64,000 nt of DNA from Petrotoga mobilis SJ95 (GCF_000018605.1 NC_010003.1:2084501-2148500); one strand, 5' to 3'. Positions 15,498 to 24,786 are shown, counted from the stretch's first letter. Numbers and translations: made by a program. Notes: a model not told the origin generated them from the sequence alone.

Positions 15498-18443
15498 ATG
15501 GGCTTGGGAGATGAAAAATATTCTGCTCAGGATCCAATTATAAAATACGTACAAGAAGAATCTGCTGAATATGGATCATCAGAAGGAAGCAAGGTTTTTC
15601 TGAACCTTGGTTGGGAATACGTCAAACCTGATGAAGCCTTGAGGCTAAAAGGTGGAGAAAAAGGCTTAATATTCAAAGATGTATTTATAAAGCAACTTCA
15701 AAAACTCAATCCTGGGTTTATGGACCATCTTTCAGCAGAAAAAATATTAAAAGATCTTGAAAGGATTCCACCCAATATACAAGGTAATTTGATAATCTGG
15801 GAATTTTTAAAAGGACTTAAAACTATATTTGTACCCAATGAAAAAAGAGAAAGAAACGTAACTTTTTTAGATACCTACGAAATAGATAGAAACATATTCC
15901 AAGTTACCGATGAATTTACATTTACAAATGGGAGCGAAACAATAAGGGCAGATGTGGTGTTTCTTATTAATGGAGTCCCGTTTATACTCATAGAAACGAA
16001 AGCACCTCATAGAACGGATCCGCTTAATGAAGCCTATAAGCAAGTAAAAAGGTATCATCAGGAAGCGCCAGAACTTTTGGCTATTTTACAAATCTTTGGT
16101 TTGATAGATGTGATTCGCTTTTATTACGGTGCAACTTGGAATCTTTCAGGAGGGTCTCTCTTCGAATGGAAGGATGAATTAGATCAAGGTTATGAAACTT
16201 TAATTAAAACTTTTTTTGATAGAAAAAGAGTAATAAAGATACTTACTGATTTTATTCTTTTTACAAAGCAAGATGAAGAGCTTAAAAAAGTTGTTTTAAG
16301 GCCTCATCAAATGAAAGCCGTTGATAAGATAATTGAAAGGGCTAAAGATCCTTCAAAGCAACGTGGGTTAATTTGGCATACTCAAGGTTCTGGTAAAACT
16401 TACACTATGATTGTAACGGCGAAAAAAATAATAGAAGATCCCTTTTTTGAAAATCCGACAGTAATTATGCTTGTTGATAGAAACGAACTTGAATCACAGT
16501 TGTTCAGCAATCTGAAATCTGTTGGTATTGAAAATGTAGAGGTTGTAGAAAGTAAAAAACATCTAAGGCAGCTTCTTAAAACCGATAAAAGAGGTTTAAT
16601 TGTTAGTATGATTCATAAGTTTGATAATATTCCTGCTGATTTAAATCTACGGAAAAATATTTTTGTTTTAGTAGATGAAGCCCATAGGAGTACGGGTGGG
16701 AAGCTTGGTACATTTTTAGAAGGAGCTTTACCAAATGCAACTTATATAGGCTTTACTGGTACTCCCATAGATAAGACAAATTATGGGAAAGGAACGTTTG
16801 TTACATTTGGTAAAGATGATCCCCCTAAAGGATACCTTGATAAATACAGCATATCAGAATCGATTAAAGATGGCACTACCGTTCCCTTGTATTATACGTT
16901 TGCGCCAAATAAAATGATGATTGAAAAAGATGTTCTTGAGAAAGAATTTCTGACACTGGCAGAGACACAAGGGGTTAGCGATGTAGAAGAGCTTAACAAG
17001 GTTTTAGAAAAAGCCGTAAAACTTAAAAATATGCTAAAAAACAATGATAGAGTTCAGTTGATATCAAAATTTGTAGCAAAGCATTTTAAAGAGTTTATTG
17101 AACCAATGGGTTTCAAAGCATTTCTTGTCGCTGTTGATAGAGAAGCATGTGCATTGTACAAGGAAGAATTAGATAAACATCTACCTCCTGAATACTCTAA
17201 AGTTGTATATAGTCAGAGTCAAAACGATCCTCCGCAAATGACGAAATATTATTTATCTGAAATGGAAGAGAAAAAAGTTAGAGAGAACTTTAAAAAGCCT
17301 GGGGAGCTACCGAAAATTTTAATCGTAACCGAAAAATTATTAACTGGGTTTGATGCGCCGATTCTTTATTGTATGTATTTAGATAAACCGATGAGAGATC
17401 ACGTTCTTTTACAGGCTATAGCCAGAATCAATAGACCTTACAAGAAGGAAGAAAAAGATAAAAAGAACGGACTTGTTGTCGATTTTGTTGGAATTTTTAA
17501 TAATTTAGAAAAGGCACTTGCTTTTGATTCTGAGGATATAGAAGGGGTAATCGAAGATATTGAACTTTTAAAGGAAGAATTTGCTCAACAAATGGAAATC
17601 GGCAAAGAGAAATATCTTTCTATCGTTGCCAAAAAAGATAGAGATAAATCTGTAGATGCTATCTTAGAATATTTTATGGATGAAGAAAAACGTAATGAGT
17701 TTTTTGTGTATTATAAGAAGCTGTCTGGTTTGTATGAAATATTATCTCCCGACAAATTTTTAAAGAAATATCTACAAGATTATGATACCCTTTCAAGGAT
17801 GTATAAGATTTTGAAAAATGCTTATGAAAAAGGTGTATCTGTAGATGAGGAATTCACAGAGAAAACAAAGAAATTAATTCAAAAGTATACAAAAAATAGT
17901 AAAATTAAAGATACATTGGAAGTTTTTGTGATAGATGAATATACTTTAAAGAGGATTGAAGAAAGTAATGCTTCAGACGTTGAAAAGGTTTTTAATTTAT
18001 ACAAGAGTATTGAAAAGACTGTTGAAGAAGAAAGCGTAGAATATCCAATTCTCATTACAATAGGAGAAAAAGCGGAGAATTTACTTTTCTTGTACAAAAA
18101 CAGACAGAAGAGTACAGAAGAAACTTTAAATGGCTTAAAGAACTTGGTACAAGAAACAAATGACAAGAAGAAGGCTCAAAAAGAAAGTGGAAAATCAGCA
18201 GCATTTTTTACCCTCAAAGAATTGTTGAAAGATGAATCGATCGATGATGCCGAGGATATTGCTGAAGAGTTCGAAAAAAAGAAGGAAACTTATCCTCTTT
18301 GGGATAAAGACGAAGTTCAAAAAAGAAAAATGAGACAGGAATTTTACAAGTTATTAGGGCCGAAAGGGCTCAAAGGCGAAAAAATAAAACAGTTATTCGA
18401 AAAATATCTCTACATTCTAAAAGGTAGGGATGTAAATGATTGA
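15498..18443 (+). CDS. hsdR: Type I restriction endonuclease subunit HsdR
   Basis: A 981-residue translocating nuclease that cuts unmodified foreign DNA. The N-terminal PD-(D/E)xK nuclease has D152 and E166-T-K168 in ADVVFLIN...FILIETKAP. The superfamily 2 motor follows with GSGKT at 297-301, DEAH at 393-396, GFTGTPID near 415, and QAIARINRP near 640. The C-terminal 300 residues are helical and bind the methylase core. All key residues are present, so the system looks active. It is separated from hsdS by 88 nt and starts at ATG after GTGGTGG. Confidence 0.96.
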   Translation: MGLGDEKYSAQDPIIKYVQEESAEYGSSEGSKVFLNLGWEYVKPDEALRLKGGEKGLIFKDVFIKQLQKLNPGFMDHLSAEKILKDLERIPPNIQGNLIIWEFLKGLKTIFVPNEKRERNVTFLDTYEIDRNIFQVTDEFTFTNGSETIRADVVFLINGVPFILIETKAPHRTDPLNEAYKQVKRYHQEAPELLAILQIFGLIDVIRFYYGATWNLSGGSLFEWKDELDQGYETLIKTFFDRKRVIKILTDFILFTKQDEELKKVVLRPHQMKAVDKIIERAKDPSKQRGLIWHTQGSGKTYTMIVTAKKIIEDPFFENPTVIMLVDRNELESQLFSNLKSVGIENVEVVESKKHLRQLLKTDKRGLIVSMIHKFDNIPADLNLRKNIFVLVDEAHRSTGGKLGTFLEGALPNATYIGFTGTPIDKTNYGKGTFVTFGKDDPPKGYLDKYSISESIKDGTTVPLYYTFAPNKMMIEKDVLEKEFLTLAETQGVSDVEELNKVLEKAVKLKNMLKNNDRVQLISKFVAKHFKEFIEPMGFKAFLVAVDREACALYKEELDKHLPPEYSKVVYSQSQNDPPQMTKYYLSEMEEKKVRENFKKPGELPKILIVTEKLLTGFDAPILYCMYLDKPMRDHVLLQAIARINRPYKKEEKDKKNGLVVDFVGIFNNLEKALAFDSEDIEGVIEDIELLKEEFAQQMEIGKEKYLSIVAKKDRDKSVDAILEYFMDEEKRNEFFVYYKKLSGLYEILSPDKFLKKYLQDYDTLSRMYKILKNAYEKGVSVDEEFTEKTKKLIQKYTKNSKIKDTLEVFVIDEYTLKRIEESNASDVEKVFNLYKSIEKTVEEESVEYPILITIGEKAENLLFLYKNRQKSTEETLNGLKNLVQETNDKKKAQKESGKSAAFFTLKELLKDESIDDAEDIAEEFEKKKETYPLWDKDEVQKRKMRQEFYKLLGPKGLKGEKIKQLFEKYLYILKGRDVND

Positions 18444-18714
18444 CCCAGTTGATTTTAAAGCCGAAGTTTGGAATTTAGCTAGAGATATTAGGGTCCAGCC
18501 AAAAGAAATTCATATTCGTGAAATGAGTAAAAAATGGGGAAGTTGCTCTTCAAGAGGTAGGTTAACCTTTGATAAAAAACTTTTAAATGAGCCAAAAAGT
18601 TTTAGATTTGAGGTAATTATTCATGAATTATTACACTTGAGATACCCTAAACATGGAAAAATGTTCGATGCTTTAGTGCAAGAATATCTCAATAGAAACA
18701 TTGAAAAAAACTAA
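18436..18714 (+). CDS. Short YgjP-like zinc metallopeptidase domain protein
   Basis: A 92-residue protein matching only the C-terminal part of YgjP/DUF45 metallopeptidases, which are usually around 230 residues. It keeps KKWGSCSSRGRLTF (WGSC at 34-37), the zinc site HELLH at 63-67 and the third-ligand His in PKHGKMF. The ATG overlaps the end of hsdR by 8 nt, so it is co-translated with the restriction operon. YgjP-type genes are often found next to type I systems, but their role there is not known. It may be a naturally short form or a truncated gene that kept its catalytic core. Confidence 0.85.
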   Translation: MIDPVDFKAEVWNLARDIRVQPKEIHIREMSKKWGSCSSRGRLTFDKKLLNEPKSFRFEVIIHELLHLRYPKHGKMFDALVQEYLNRNIEKN

Positions 18715-18729
18715 AAAGGGGTGGAAGTT

Positions 18730-20973
18730 TTGTTCGAAATATCCGAGAAAAAGAAGTTAGCTCAAGATGTATACAGTGTTTGGGTTGAAGCACCAAAGAT
18801 AGCAGCACATGCACAACCTGGTCAGTTCGTTATAGTTATATCAGAGGAAGATGGAGAGAGAATTCCTCTAACTATAGTTGATAAAACTGAGGATAAGATA
18901 AGACTCATATTTCAAGTGGTTGGTAAAAGCACGACGAAAATGTCAACTTTTGAAAATGGTGATTCCTTTGCCCACGTTGTTGGACCTTTGGGCAATCCCT
19001 CAGAAATCGATTATTATGGGACGGTATTATTGATTGGTGGAGGCATCGGTGTTGCCCCGATTTTACCTATTTTAAAGGCGTTGAAAGAAAAAGGCAACAG
19101 GGTAATATCGATTATGGGAGCAAGAACCGCTGATCTTTTAATTTTAGAAGATGAGTTTTCACAACTTTCTGATAAGTTGATAGTAACAACAGATGATGGA
19201 TCAAAAGGTATGAAAGGTTTGGTTACCGATGGTATGAAAAAAGTAGTTTCAGATGGTGAAAAAATAGATAAGGCTTGGGCTATCGGACCAGTTATAATGA
19301 TGAAGTTTGCCACAAAGACAGCTCAAGAACTTGGGTTTCCAATAATAGTGTCTTTGAACCCAATTATGGTAGATGGAACAGGAATGTGTGGTGGGTGTAG
19401 GGTAACAGTTGGAGATAGCGTTAAATTTGCCTGTGTGGATGGCCCTGAATTTGAAGGTGAGCTCGTTGAATGGGATGAATTGTTAAAGAGACTGGGGCAG
19501 TACAAAGTCGAGGAGAAGGAATCTTTAGAAGAAAAAAAGAAAAAACGTCCAAAAAAGATTTTGAGGAATAAAGTTCCTGTGAAAAAACAACCTCCCGAAG
19601 AGAGAAAGCATAACTTTCAAGAGGTTGCATATGGTTATTGCTTGGAAGAGGCTATGATGGAAGCCGATAGATGCTTACAATGTCCTGATAGCGCATATAA
19701 TTGTATAAACGGATGTCCCGTTGGTGTAGATATACGAGGTTTTATAAGAGAGTTGAGAGAAGGTAATCTTACCAAATCTGCAGAAATACTGAAGAGTTAC
19801 AACAATTTACCGTCTATTTGTGGAAGAGTTTGTCCGCAGGAGAATCAGTGTGAAGGTGCATGTACCCTAGGTAAATCAGGTGCTTTTGAACCAGTTGCCA
19901 TAGGTAGATTAGAAAGGTTTGTGGCGGATTGGGAAAGAGTACAAAGAAAAAATGAAAAGAATAATATCCAAGTGTCTAAAGACAATGTCAAAGGAAAGGT
20001 TGCTGTTGTAGGTGCAGGGCCTTCAGGACTAACGGTGGCAGCAGATTTGGCAAAGATGGGATATTACGTAAAAATTTTTGAAGCCCTACACAAACCCGGA
20101 GGGGTCTTGACCTACGGTATCCCTGAGTTCAGACTTCCAAAAGAGATAGTATTTGAAGAAGTCGAGTATGTTAAATCATTGGGAGTGGAAATTGAGACGG
20201 ATGTAGTGGTAGGAAAGACAATTACAATAGATGAAATGAGAGAAGAGTTCGACGCTATATTTATAGGTACAGGTGCGGGGACCCCCAGATTCTTGAATAT
20301 CCCAGGGGAAAATTTGAACGGGGTTTACTCTTCAAGTGAATTCTTAACAAGGGTTAATTTGATGAAAGCATATGAGTTTCCTTTGGTTGATACTCCGGTT
20401 AAGGTAGGCAAACATGTGGTAGTTGTTGGAGCAGGCAACGTCGCGATGGATGCTTCAAGATCGGCGTTAAGGCTTGGTGCCGAAACCGTAACAGTGGTGT
20501 ACAGAAGATCGGAGGAAGAAATGCCAGCAAGAAAAGAAGAATATGAAAACGCCGTTGAAGAGGGAATCAATTTTATGTGGCTGACTAATCCAATAGAGTG
20601 TAAAGGAAACGAAAAGGGAGAATTGACAAGTGTTGTCTGTCAAAAGATGAAATTGGGAGAACCTGATTCTTCTGGTAGAAGAAGACCTATCCCTATTGAA
20701 AATAGTTACGTTGAAATACCCGCAGATCTTTTTATCGTTGCTATAGGTCAAGAGTCAAACAAGGTATTACTCAATGCATTTCCTGAATTGAAACTGAATA
20801 AATGGGGTTATATAGAGGCAGATCCCGTTACCGGGGTTACTTCTGTTGAAGGAGTTTGGGCAGGAGGAGACATAGTTACAGGTGCAGCAACCGTTATCGA
20901 GGCAATGGGTGCAGGTAAAAGAGCTGCTAAGGCAATAGATGAATATATTTCTTCTAAGGTAGGAAAATTTTGA
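18730..20973 (+). CDS. Fused NfnA-NfnB type oxidoreductase (NADH-dependent ferredoxin:NADP+ oxidoreductase)
   Basis: About 747 residues combining two proteins that are usually separate. Residues 1-255 are the NfnA/PyrK-like FAD-NAD reductase (PGQFVIVI, LLIGGGIGVAP, then the 2Fe-2S cysteines in MCGGCRVTVG and FACVDGPEF). A Lys/Glu-rich linker (about 260-295) leads into an NfnB/GltA-like domain with two Fe-S motifs (CLQCPDSAYNC, CGRVCPQENQCEGAC), an FAD-binding VAVVGAGPSGL and an NADPH-binding VVVVGAGNVAMD. The enzyme would couple NADH, ferredoxin and NADPH by flavin bifurcation. TTG 18730 has GGGGTGG upstream and gives MFEISEKKKLA, the usual NfnA start. An annotation as glutamate synthase small subunit is a common alternative. 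Confidence 0.88.
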   Translation: MFEISEKKKLAQDVYSVWVEAPKIAAHAQPGQFVIVISEEDGERIPLTIVDKTEDKIRLIFQVVGKSTTKMSTFENGDSFAHVVGPLGNPSEIDYYGTVLLIGGGIGVAPILPILKALKEKGNRVISIMGARTADLLILEDEFSQLSDKLIVTTDDGSKGMKGLVTDGMKKVVSDGEKIDKAWAIGPVIMMKFATKTAQELGFPIIVSLNPIMVDGTGMCGGCRVTVGDSVKFACVDGPEFEGELVEWDELLKRLGQYKVEEKESLEEKKKKRPKKILRNKVPVKKQPPEERKHNFQEVAYGYCLEEAMMEADRCLQCPDSAYNCINGCPVGVDIRGFIRELREGNLTKSAEILKSYNNLPSICGRVCPQENQCEGACTLGKSGAFEPVAIGRLERFVADWERVQRKNEKNNIQVSKDNVKGKVAVVGAGPSGLTVAADLAKMGYYVKIFEALHKPGGVLTYGIPEFRLPKEIVFEEVEYVKSLGVEIETDVVVGKTITIDEMREEFDAIFIGTGAGTPRFLNIPGENLNGVYSSSEFLTRVNLMKAYEFPLVDTPVKVGKHVVVVGAGNVAMDASRSALRLGAETVTVVYRRSEEEMPARKEEYENAVEEGINFMWLTNPIECKGNEKGELTSVVCQKMKLGEPDSSGRRRPIPIENSYVEIPADLFIVAIGQESNKVLLNAFPELKLNKWGYIEADPVTGVTSVEGVWAGGDIVTGAATVIEAMGAGKRAAKAIDEYISSKVGKF

Positions 20974-21614
20974 TGGATTTTGAGAAAGAAAGTAGAATGA
21001 TGGTTGAGTATCAGCTAAAAAGAAGAGGTATAAGCGATGAAAAGGTTCTAAATGCTTTTTTGAAGGTTAAAAGACATTTGTTTGTACCAAAAGATCTTGA
21101 GAGGTATGCATATGATGATTGCCCTTTGCCTATTGGCGAAGGGCAAACTATTTCTCAGCCTTATATAATCGGCTTAATGCTTCAATTATTAGAGTTAAGA
21201 GAAAACGACGTAGTTTTAGAGATAGGAACGGGATCTGGTTATCAAACTGCTTTACTTGCAGAGATAGTGCGTCTTGTTTATACGATAGAACGAAATGAAA
21301 CGTTAGCCCAAAGAGCAAAGAATAAATTTGAGGAATTAGGTTATAAAAATATTGTTTTAGAGGTTGGAGATGGAACAAAAGGGTGGACAAAAGAAGAGAT
21401 TGAGTTTGACGGAATCATAGTTTCAGCGGCAGCTCCAAAGGTTCCTGAACCTTTGTTTTCTCAACTTAAAATTGGTGGTAGAATGGTAATTCCAATTGGT
21501 TCTAGAACCTTTCAACGTTTACATAAAATAACTAAGTTAGAGGATGGAAATATGAAGGTTGAATACTCTGATGGATGCATGTTTGTTCCTTTAATAGGTG
21601 AATATGGTTGGTGA
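20973..21614 (+). CDS. pcm: Protein-L-isoaspartate O-methyltransferase
   Basis: Repairs isoaspartyl damage in proteins by SAM-dependent methylation, a useful activity at high temperature. The product is about 213 residues. The N-terminal VPKDLERYAYDDCPLPIGEG and GQTISQPYIIGLMLQLL are the substrate-site signatures, and the SAM motif is LEIGTGSGYQTALLAEI. The ATG overlaps the TGA of the preceding gene by one base (TGATG), so it is translationally coupled; a TTG three bases earlier is possible. Confidence 0.95.
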   Translation: MDFEKESRMMVEYQLKRRGISDEKVLNAFLKVKRHLFVPKDLERYAYDDCPLPIGEGQTISQPYIIGLMLQLLELRENDVVLEIGTGSGYQTALLAEIVRLVYTIERNETLAQRAKNKFEELGYKNIVLEVGDGTKGWTKEEIEFDGIIVSAAAPKVPEPLFSQLKIGGRMVIPIGSRTFQRLHKITKLEDGNMKVEYSDGCMFVPLIGEYGW

Positions 21615-21634
21615 GAGTGTTTAGTTAAAATATA

Positions 21635-21662
21635 AAATATCCCGCAAAAAGCGGGATATTTT
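21635..21662. terminator. Bidirectional intrinsic terminator
   Basis: A perfect 11-bp stem AAATATCCCGC / GCGGGATATTT with an AAAAA loop and T-runs on both strands serves pcm (+) and the convergent binding-protein gene (-). Confidence 0.9.
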
Positions 21663-21667
21663 AATTA

Positions 21668-22768
21668 TTAATATGGAAAAGTTATCTCAGGAACTTCAAA
21701 TGATCCAATTTGGGAAGGATCTGATGGTATTATTAATTTGTCTTCTTTTATCAATTTTTTTAGATATTCGATTTCTACAAAGTATCTAATGGGCACCATG
21801 CTTCTTGTGTATTTCATTGGCGTTATACTTACTCCGTCTTCTTTCATACCTAATCTAAAAACACCAGATTCAAAGGTTCTTACGGACATGGCGGATTGAA
21901 TGCCTTCAAAAGCAGCTGTGTCCACCCTTTTCATCGCACTTGTTAATACGTAACCCGGAGCCATGTAATCTTGATCTACATCCACGCCTATTGCAAAATA
22001 ATTCTTTTCTAATTCATAGTATTTATCGATGATTTGCTCCAAAGATGCATTTTGGGGGAGATTGTACAGATTGCTTCCTCTTTCTTTAGCAGCATCAATT
22101 ACTCCGTTACCCGTAGGTCCAGCTGCATGAAAAACAATGTCTGCTCCGTTCTCCATCTGTGTTAAAGCTAAACTCTTTCCTAAAGCAGGGTCATTGAAGG
22201 TGTTTGCATAGCCTGATACGACTTGGACATCTTCGTTATGTAATTCATTGTATACTTTAACCCCTGCTGCGTAGCCAGCTTCGAATTTGGTAACGGCAGG
22301 AACTGGAACTCCTCCTATAAATCCAACTTTTCCTGTTTTACTCATCATTGCAGCCAAATAACCTGCTGGGAAGCTTGATTCATGTTCGTTGAAAACATAA
22401 CAAACTACGTTTGAAGGGACTACTTGTCCAGGAGATGGTTCGATATCTATCCCTACAAAATAAACATCAGGAAATTGGGGAGCTACGTTGAACAGAACAT
22501 CCGTCATCATAAAGCCCACTGCGATTACAACGTCTGAATCTCTTGCAGCGTTAGATAGATTTGGTAAATAATCTGTTTGTTCAGATGATTGGATTACTGC
22601 AATTTCTACCCCTAATTCGTCTCTTGCTCTTAAAACACCTTGCCACGTTCCGTCGTTGAATGATTTGTCTCCTAGCCCTCCTACGTCGGTGACCATGGTT
22701 ACTTTGAAAGCGAAAATAGTGGAAAATAAGAACAAAACAACAAAGAAAACACTTAGGTACTTTTTCAT
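21668..22768 (-). CDS. BMP-family ABC transporter substrate-binding protein (PnrA/Med type)
   Basis: A 366-residue exported binding protein. A signal peptide (about 1-20, ending TIFA) has no lipobox cysteine, unlike many family members, so it is probably periplasmic rather than lipidated. The mature part has VTDVGGLGDKSFNDGTWQG, VIAVGFMM, DVYFVGID, GFIGGVPVPAVTKFEAGYAAGV and FHAAGPTGNGVIDAAKE, the pattern of BMP proteins that bind nucleosides. No permease or ATPase gene is adjacent. AGGAGG precedes the ATG and a promoter lies just upstream. Confidence 0.93.
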   Translation of the reverse strand: MKKYLSVFFVVLFLFSTIFAFKVTMVTDVGGLGDKSFNDGTWQGVLRARDELGVEIAVIQSSEQTDYLPNLSNAARDSDVVIAVGFMMTDVLFNVAPQFPDVYFVGIDIEPSPGQVVPSNVVCYVFNEHESSFPAGYLAAMMSKTGKVGFIGGVPVPAVTKFEAGYAAGVKVYNELHNEDVQVVSGYANTFNDPALGKSLALTQMENGADIVFHAAGPTGNGVIDAAKERGSNLYNLPQNASLEQIIDKYYELEKNYFAIGVDVDQDYMAPGYVLTSAMKRVDTAAFEGIQSAMSVRTFESGVFRLGMKEDGVSITPMKYTRSMVPIRYFVEIEYLKKLIKEDKLIIPSDPSQIGSFEVPEITFPY

Positions 22769-22796
22769 AAAAATCGCCTCCTATGTGGTTTATAAT

Positions 22797-22805
22797 ATTA
22801 TAGCA
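22797..22805 (-). promoter_or_regulatory. Extended -10 promoter of the BMP binding-protein gene
   Basis: On the minus strand this reads TGCTATAAT, about 29 nt before the ATG. The -35 is weak, as in other promoters of this window. Confidence 0.6.
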
Positions 22806-22849
22806 TATTTATAATTTAAAGTTTTACGAAGAGTAATTTTATGATTTAA

Positions 22850-23009
22850 TGATATAATATAAAATATGGATCATGAAGTGGGCTACGTGGCTCTTCCCTT
22901 GCTGGGTTAAAGGCTTCAGATCCTTCCTTTTCCTTATGGGTGGGCTGCGGGGATGAAGGATAAAAACTTCTTTTCCTTATGGGTGGGCAGCGGGGCGAAG
23001 GGGCGCTAA
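22850..23009 (+). repeat. Promoter followed by GC-rich leader element array
   Basis: This is the 307-nt gap between divergent genes. TGATATAAT at 22850-22858 is an extended -10 facing right. An irregular unit (about 22874-22936), a standard unit (22937-22979, hairpin GAAG 22955-22958 with CTTC 22967-22970) and the terminal unit (22980-23009) follow, ending 66 nt before the ATG at 23076. With the promoter upstream, the elements would be transcribed as 5' leader RNA. Confidence 0.8.
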
Positions 23010-23075
23010 CAGATGTTTTAAAGCTCCTAAGGATAGTAAAAATATAATAATAAACAAAGTAATGAGGAGATACTT

Positions 23076-24431
23076 ATGAAGAAGGTTCTACTGATATTTT
23101 GCATATTACTTCTTCCTTTTTCCCTTTCTCTATCCTTTAATTCTCCAAGCTTTATTTGGAGTTACGTCACGAGCTACCAAACAGATGAACTAATGTATTG
23201 GAAAGTTAACTATATCCAAAAATTAATAGACCTGATTGAAGATTATTTGCCATTTTTAGAAAGATCAGGCATAACTCTTCCTATCACTTCGGATATTGAA
23301 GTTCATTTTATTGATGTTGGCCAAGGTGATTCAGTTTATATAAAATTACCGAATAATGTTGATATTTTAATTGACGGTGGTAATAATTGGTATGGTGACG
23401 ATGTAGTTACTTACCTCAAATCCCAAGATGTTGATGATATAGAGTATTTGATAGCTACTCATCCTGATGCAGACCATATAGGTGGGTTAGATGATGTTTT
23501 AAAAGCCTTTGAAGTTGAAAATGTCTATGCCCCGGATGTTTCCCACACCACGAAAACCTATAATGATTTTGTTTTAGAAGTGAGAAACGAAGGGACCTAC
23601 ATTAAAACAGCTAAGGCTGGGATTACTTTAATTAATCCTGCTTTAGCGGCTGTGATAGGTTGCCCTTCATTCAGCAATGTGTATTTTGTTGGACCGGTGA
23701 AAAATTATGGAACAGATCTTAATTCTTGGAGTGCTGTTATGAAGTTAGATTTTGGAAATTCTTCTTATCTTTTCACTGGAGATGCCGATAGAATTTCTGA
23801 AAAAGATATGATAGATAATAGTATGTTTTTAAAGGCAGATGTCCTTAAGGTTGGACATCATGGGTCCGATTCTTCGACCTCGCAAGAGTTTTTAAAGGAA
23901 GTTAATCCAAAATATGCGGTTATATCTGTGGGTAAAAATAATAATTACGGTCATCCAGCACAGGAAGTATTAGAAAGATTGGAAATGTGTAAGGTAGATC
24001 TTTTTCGTACAGATTTGCAGGGACATATTATAGCTATTAGTGATGGGAATAAAATAAATTTTAACGTTGAACCAATTAACATTGTTAATCTTATGGAAGA
24101 TGCCCAAGAATCAACACCACAAAAAACTTCTATATTGATTACGCATTTAGATGTTTCTGATGAAAAGGTTACTATCTGCAACAATACTGATATAGACGTT
24201 GATTTAACAGGATGGGTTTTGGTTAGCGAAGTTGGGAACCAAAAGTTTAATCTTCCAGATGGATATATACTTAAAGCTGGAAAATGTGTGAATATTTTGT
24301 CAGGCCGTAACGCAATAGATGAACCTCCAACTAATTTAAAATGGACGGGCGCTTATATATGGAATAACGATAGCGATATTGCAGCCCTCTACGACGCAGA
24401 AGGGGTACTAATAAGCAGGGTTGAATTCTAA
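23076..24431 (+). CDS. Secreted ComEC-like MBL hydrolase with C-terminal lamin-tail domain
   Basis: A 451-residue exported protein with an N-terminal signal peptide (about 1-20). The MBL domain (about 74-330) opens with VHFIDVGQGDSVYIKLP, carries the metal site HPDADHIGG (H129, D131, D133, H134), LFTGDADR and VGHHGSDSSTS, and resembles the DNA-degrading domain of ComEC and secreted relatives. After a linker, residues 350-451 form an LTD (lamin-tail) domain with VTICNNTDIDVDLTGWVL. LTD domains accompany secreted nucleases and phosphodiesterases. A role in extracellular DNA or nucleotide breakdown is inferred. Own promoter and leader elements upstream. Confidence 0.85.
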   Translation: MKKVLLIFCILLLPFSLSLSFNSPSFIWSYVTSYQTDELMYWKVNYIQKLIDLIEDYLPFLERSGITLPITSDIEVHFIDVGQGDSVYIKLPNNVDILIDGGNNWYGDDVVTYLKSQDVDDIEYLIATHPDADHIGGLDDVLKAFEVENVYAPDVSHTTKTYNDFVLEVRNEGTYIKTAKAGITLINPALAAVIGCPSFSNVYFVGPVKNYGTDLNSWSAVMKLDFGNSSYLFTGDADRISEKDMIDNSMFLKADVLKVGHHGSDSSTSQEFLKEVNPKYAVISVGKNNNYGHPAQEVLERLEMCKVDLFRTDLQGHIIAISDGNKINFNVEPINIVNLMEDAQESTPQKTSILITHLDVSDEKVTICNNTDIDVDLTGWVLVSEVGNQKFNLPDGYILKAGKCVNILSGRNAIDEPPTNLKWTGAYIWNNDSDIAALYDAEGVLISRVEF

Positions 24432-24494
24432 CGTTTTGTCAACTACAATAATAAAAATTAATTAGAAATTGTGATTTTATGTTAAAAAAAATGC

Positions 24495-24523
24495 TTGAAA
24501 AAAGAGATCAGTTGTGTTATAAT
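24495..24523 (+). promoter_or_regulatory. Promoter of the tRNA-Ala gene
   Basis: TTGAAA (24495-24500), 17 nt, then TATAAT (24518-24523) with TG just upstream: a near-ideal sigma-70 promoter ending about 32 nt before the tRNA. Confidence 0.85.
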
Positions 24524-24554
24524 TCTTATGCTTAAATGAAGTTTCTATATTTAC

Positions 24555-24630
24555 GGGGTCGTGGCGCAGCTGGGAGCGCGCTACCATGGCACGGTAGAGG
24601 TCGTGGGTTCAAGTCCCATCGACTCCACCA
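24555..24630 (+). tRNA. tRNA-Ala (anticodon GGC)
   Basis: A 76-nt gene including an encoded CCA. The acceptor stem GGGGTCG / CGACTCC contains the G3-U70 pair that identifies alanine tRNAs. The anticodon stem CTACC / GGTAG encloses loop ATGGCAC, giving anticodon GGC, and the T arm has GGGTTCAAGTCCC. It stands alone with its own promoter and terminator. Confidence 0.96.
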
Positions 24631-24633
24631 ATA

Positions 24634-24658
24634 TGAGGGAAATATTCCCTCATTTTTT
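24634..24658 (+). terminator. Intrinsic terminator of the tRNA gene
   Basis: A TGAGGGA / TCCCTCA stem with a five-base loop and a run of six T, directly after the CCA end. Confidence 0.88.
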
Positions 24659-24676
24659 ATATATTAAATCTTTTAT

Positions 24677-24786
24677 CATGGGTGGGCTGCGGGGCGAAGG
24701 GGCGCAAATCTAGATAGAATAAATATTTTAAAAATTAAATAATTTTAAATGGGTTACAGGGCAGGGCCCCGGCTAAGGGGCGCTAA
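24677..24786 (+). repeat. Two GC-rich leader elements ahead of guaB
   Basis: The first copy (24677-24708) matches the conserved terminal unit except for a T in place of A in the middle and CAAA in place of CTAA at its end. The second (24749-24786) is diverged, with a GGGCAGGGCCCCGG core, but ends in the same AAGGGGCGCTAA. It stops 46 nt before the guaB ATG. The rest of the 200-nt gap after the tRNA terminator shows nothing else. Confidence 0.7.
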
